Assembly: GCF_027257875.1 (NCBI RefSeq)
Contig: NZ_JAPVQY010000068.1
Location: forward strand, 1 to 40,016
Direction of reading: 5' to 3'
Length of the DNA stretch: 40,016 nt
DNA from: Burkholderia sp. IMCC1007
GTDB taxonomy: Bacteria; Pseudomonadota; Gammaproteobacteria; Burkholderiales; Burkholderiaceae
A program made the position numbers and the translations under genes. This document shows, piece by piece, positions 38,989 to 40,016 of this stretch. Numbering within the stretch: position 1 is the first letter of the stretch; each line of letters opens with the position of its first letter. The notes under the pieces were generated by a model. The model made no database searches. It was not told where the DNA came from and saw nothing but the letters and a program-made list of their open reading frames with translations.

Positions 38989-40016
38989 ATGTCCTTCGAC
39001 TCCCCTTTTTCCGCTCCCGGCGCCACTCGCGGCGGCGACGAAGTGATTCCCGTTTCGGCGCTCAACCGTGCCATTTCGACGATGCTCGAGCGCTCGTTTC
39101 CGCTGCTGTGGATTTCGGGCGAAGTGTCGAATTTCACGCGCGCCGCGAGCGGCCACTGGTATTTCTCGATCAAGGACCAGCAGGCGCAGATGCGCTGCGT
39201 GATGTTCCGCGGTCGCGCGCAGTACGCCGAATTCACGCCGCGCGAAGGCGACCGGATCGAGGTACGCGCGGTCGTCACGATGTACGAGCCGCGCGGCGAA
39301 GTGCAGCTCAACGTCGAGGCCGTGCGGCGCACCGGGCAGGGGCGCCTGTACGAGGCGTTCCTGCGCCTGAAGGCGCAGCTCGAAGCCGAAGGGCTGTTCG
39401 CGCCCGAGCGCAAGCGCCCGTTGCCGACTCACCCGCGCGCGATCGGCATCGTCACGTCGCTGCAGGCCGCCGCGTTGCGCGACGTGCTGACCACGCTCGC
39501 GCGCCGCGCGCCGCACATTCCGGTGATCGTCTATCCGGCGCCCGTGCAGGGCGCGGGCTCGGCCGAGAAGCTCGTGGCGGCCGTGCAGGCCGCGAACGCG
39601 CGGCGCGAGGTCGACGTGCTGCTCGTCTGCCGCGGCGGCGGCTCGATCGAGGATCTGTGGTCGTTCAACGACGAAGCGCTCGCGCGTACGATCGCCGCGA
39701 GCGAGTTGCCGGTGGTCAGCGGCGTCGGCCACGAAACCGATTTCACGATCGCGGACTTCGCGGCCGACCTGCGCGCGCCGACCCCGACCGGCGCGGCGGA
39801 GCTCGCGAGTCCGCAGCGCGCACTGCTGCTGCGCGAGGTCGCCGACCGGCAGCGCGCGCTCGCGCGCTGCCTCGAGCGCGGGCTCGAGCAACGCGCGCAG
39901 CAGCTCGACTGGCTCGCGCGGCGGCTCGTCAGCCCCGCCGAACGGTTGAAGCGGCAGCGCACGCACGTCGAGCAGCTGGCGGTGCGGCTGGCGTCGGCGG
40001 CGTCGCGGCCGGTGCG
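38989..40016 (+). CDS. xseA: Exodeoxyribonuclease VII large subunit (3' end outside window)
   Basis: The first 342 codons are present, of roughly 450. Subunit of ExoVII, which degrades single-stranded DNA from both ends. The N-terminal OB-fold (about 20-115) has LWISGEVSNFTRAASGHWYFSIKD in outline, then MRCVMFRG. The catalytic region follows with AIGIVTSLQAAALRDVLTTLARR, RGGGSIEDLWSFNDEALARTI in outline, and SGVGHETDFTIADFAADLRAPTPTGAAEL in parts, all family hallmarks. The last visible part is the start of the coiled-coil domain. ATG 38989 begins the conserved N-terminus; the RBS is weak. No stop before the window end. Confidence 0.95.
   Translation, partial: MSFDSPFSAPGATRGGDEVIPVSALNRAISTMLERSFPLLWISGEVSNFTRAASGHWYFSIKDQQAQMRCVMFRGRAQYAEFTPREGDRIEVRAVVTMYEPRGEVQLNVEAVRRTGQGRLYEAFLRLKAQLEAEGLFAPERKRPLPTHPRAIGIVTSLQAAALRDVLTTLARRAPHIPVIVYPAPVQGAGSAEKLVAAVQAANARREVDVLLVCRGGGSIEDLWSFNDEALARTIAASELPVVSGVGHETDFTIADFAADLRAPTPTGAAELASPQRALLLREVADRQRALARCLERGLEQRAQQLDWLARRLVSPAERLKRQRTHVEQLAVRLASAASRPV

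Overview
The window reads as core chromosome of a high-GC betaproteobacterium, most likely Burkholderia and probably the B. cepacia complex. The basis is the very high G+C, strong GC bias at third codon positions, the kynB-kynU-kynA operon with a divergent Lrp-type regulator, a DUF3579 protein, and the order lpxK, Trm112-like, kdsB, adk. I see no insertion sequence, prophage, integrase of a mobile element, tRNA, rRNA or CRISPR array. The single tyrosine recombinase is the housekeeping XerD.

Layout. 1-4722 (+) is a catabolic block: the C-terminal part of a benzoylformate decarboxylase, an aldehyde dehydrogenase, a ketopantoate-reductase-like protein and an aromatic-acid MFS importer. It fits conversion of benzoylformate to benzaldehyde and then benzoate. 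4744-8305 is the kynurenine pathway (tryptophan to anthranilate) with its regulator on the other strand. 8292-11166 (-) holds a flavin reductase, a membrane protein and a selenium-binding-protein/methanethiol-oxidase homologue. 11704-18597 is a run of housekeeping and stress genes: msrA, a DUF72 protein, cfa, pdxH, tcdA, a thioredoxin-TPR co-chaperone and a pirin. 18838-24570 holds an EamA exporter, amiC-tsaE, queG, ogt and xerD. 24617-29538 holds an acyl-CoA ligase, ybaK, plsY, a YajQ-family protein and murB. 29685-34488 holds argF, a DUF3579 protein, rpsT, murJ and a SirB1-type protein. 34593-38538 (-) holds an SDR dehydrogenase, then adk, kdsB, a Trm112-like protein and lpxK in a lipid A/KDO-related order. 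38989 to the end is the start of xseA.

Shared themes: envelope construction (amiC, murB, murJ, plsY, cfa, lpxK, kdsB) and tRNA quality (tsaE and tcdA act on the same t6A/ct6A modification; queG, ybaK and the Trm112-like protein are also tRNA-related). Many gene ends meet convergently and are closed by perfect hairpins.

No clearly new multi-gene system is visible. The best leads are an 11-nt-period tandem array between msrA and the DUF72 gene, a 27-codon ORF coupled to the MFS gene, a 15-bp palindrome inside the kynR promoter, a polytopic protein coupled to the SBP56 gene, a beta-clamp-like motif in the DUF72 N-terminal extension, and -10 boxes so close to some start codons that leaderless mRNAs are predicted.
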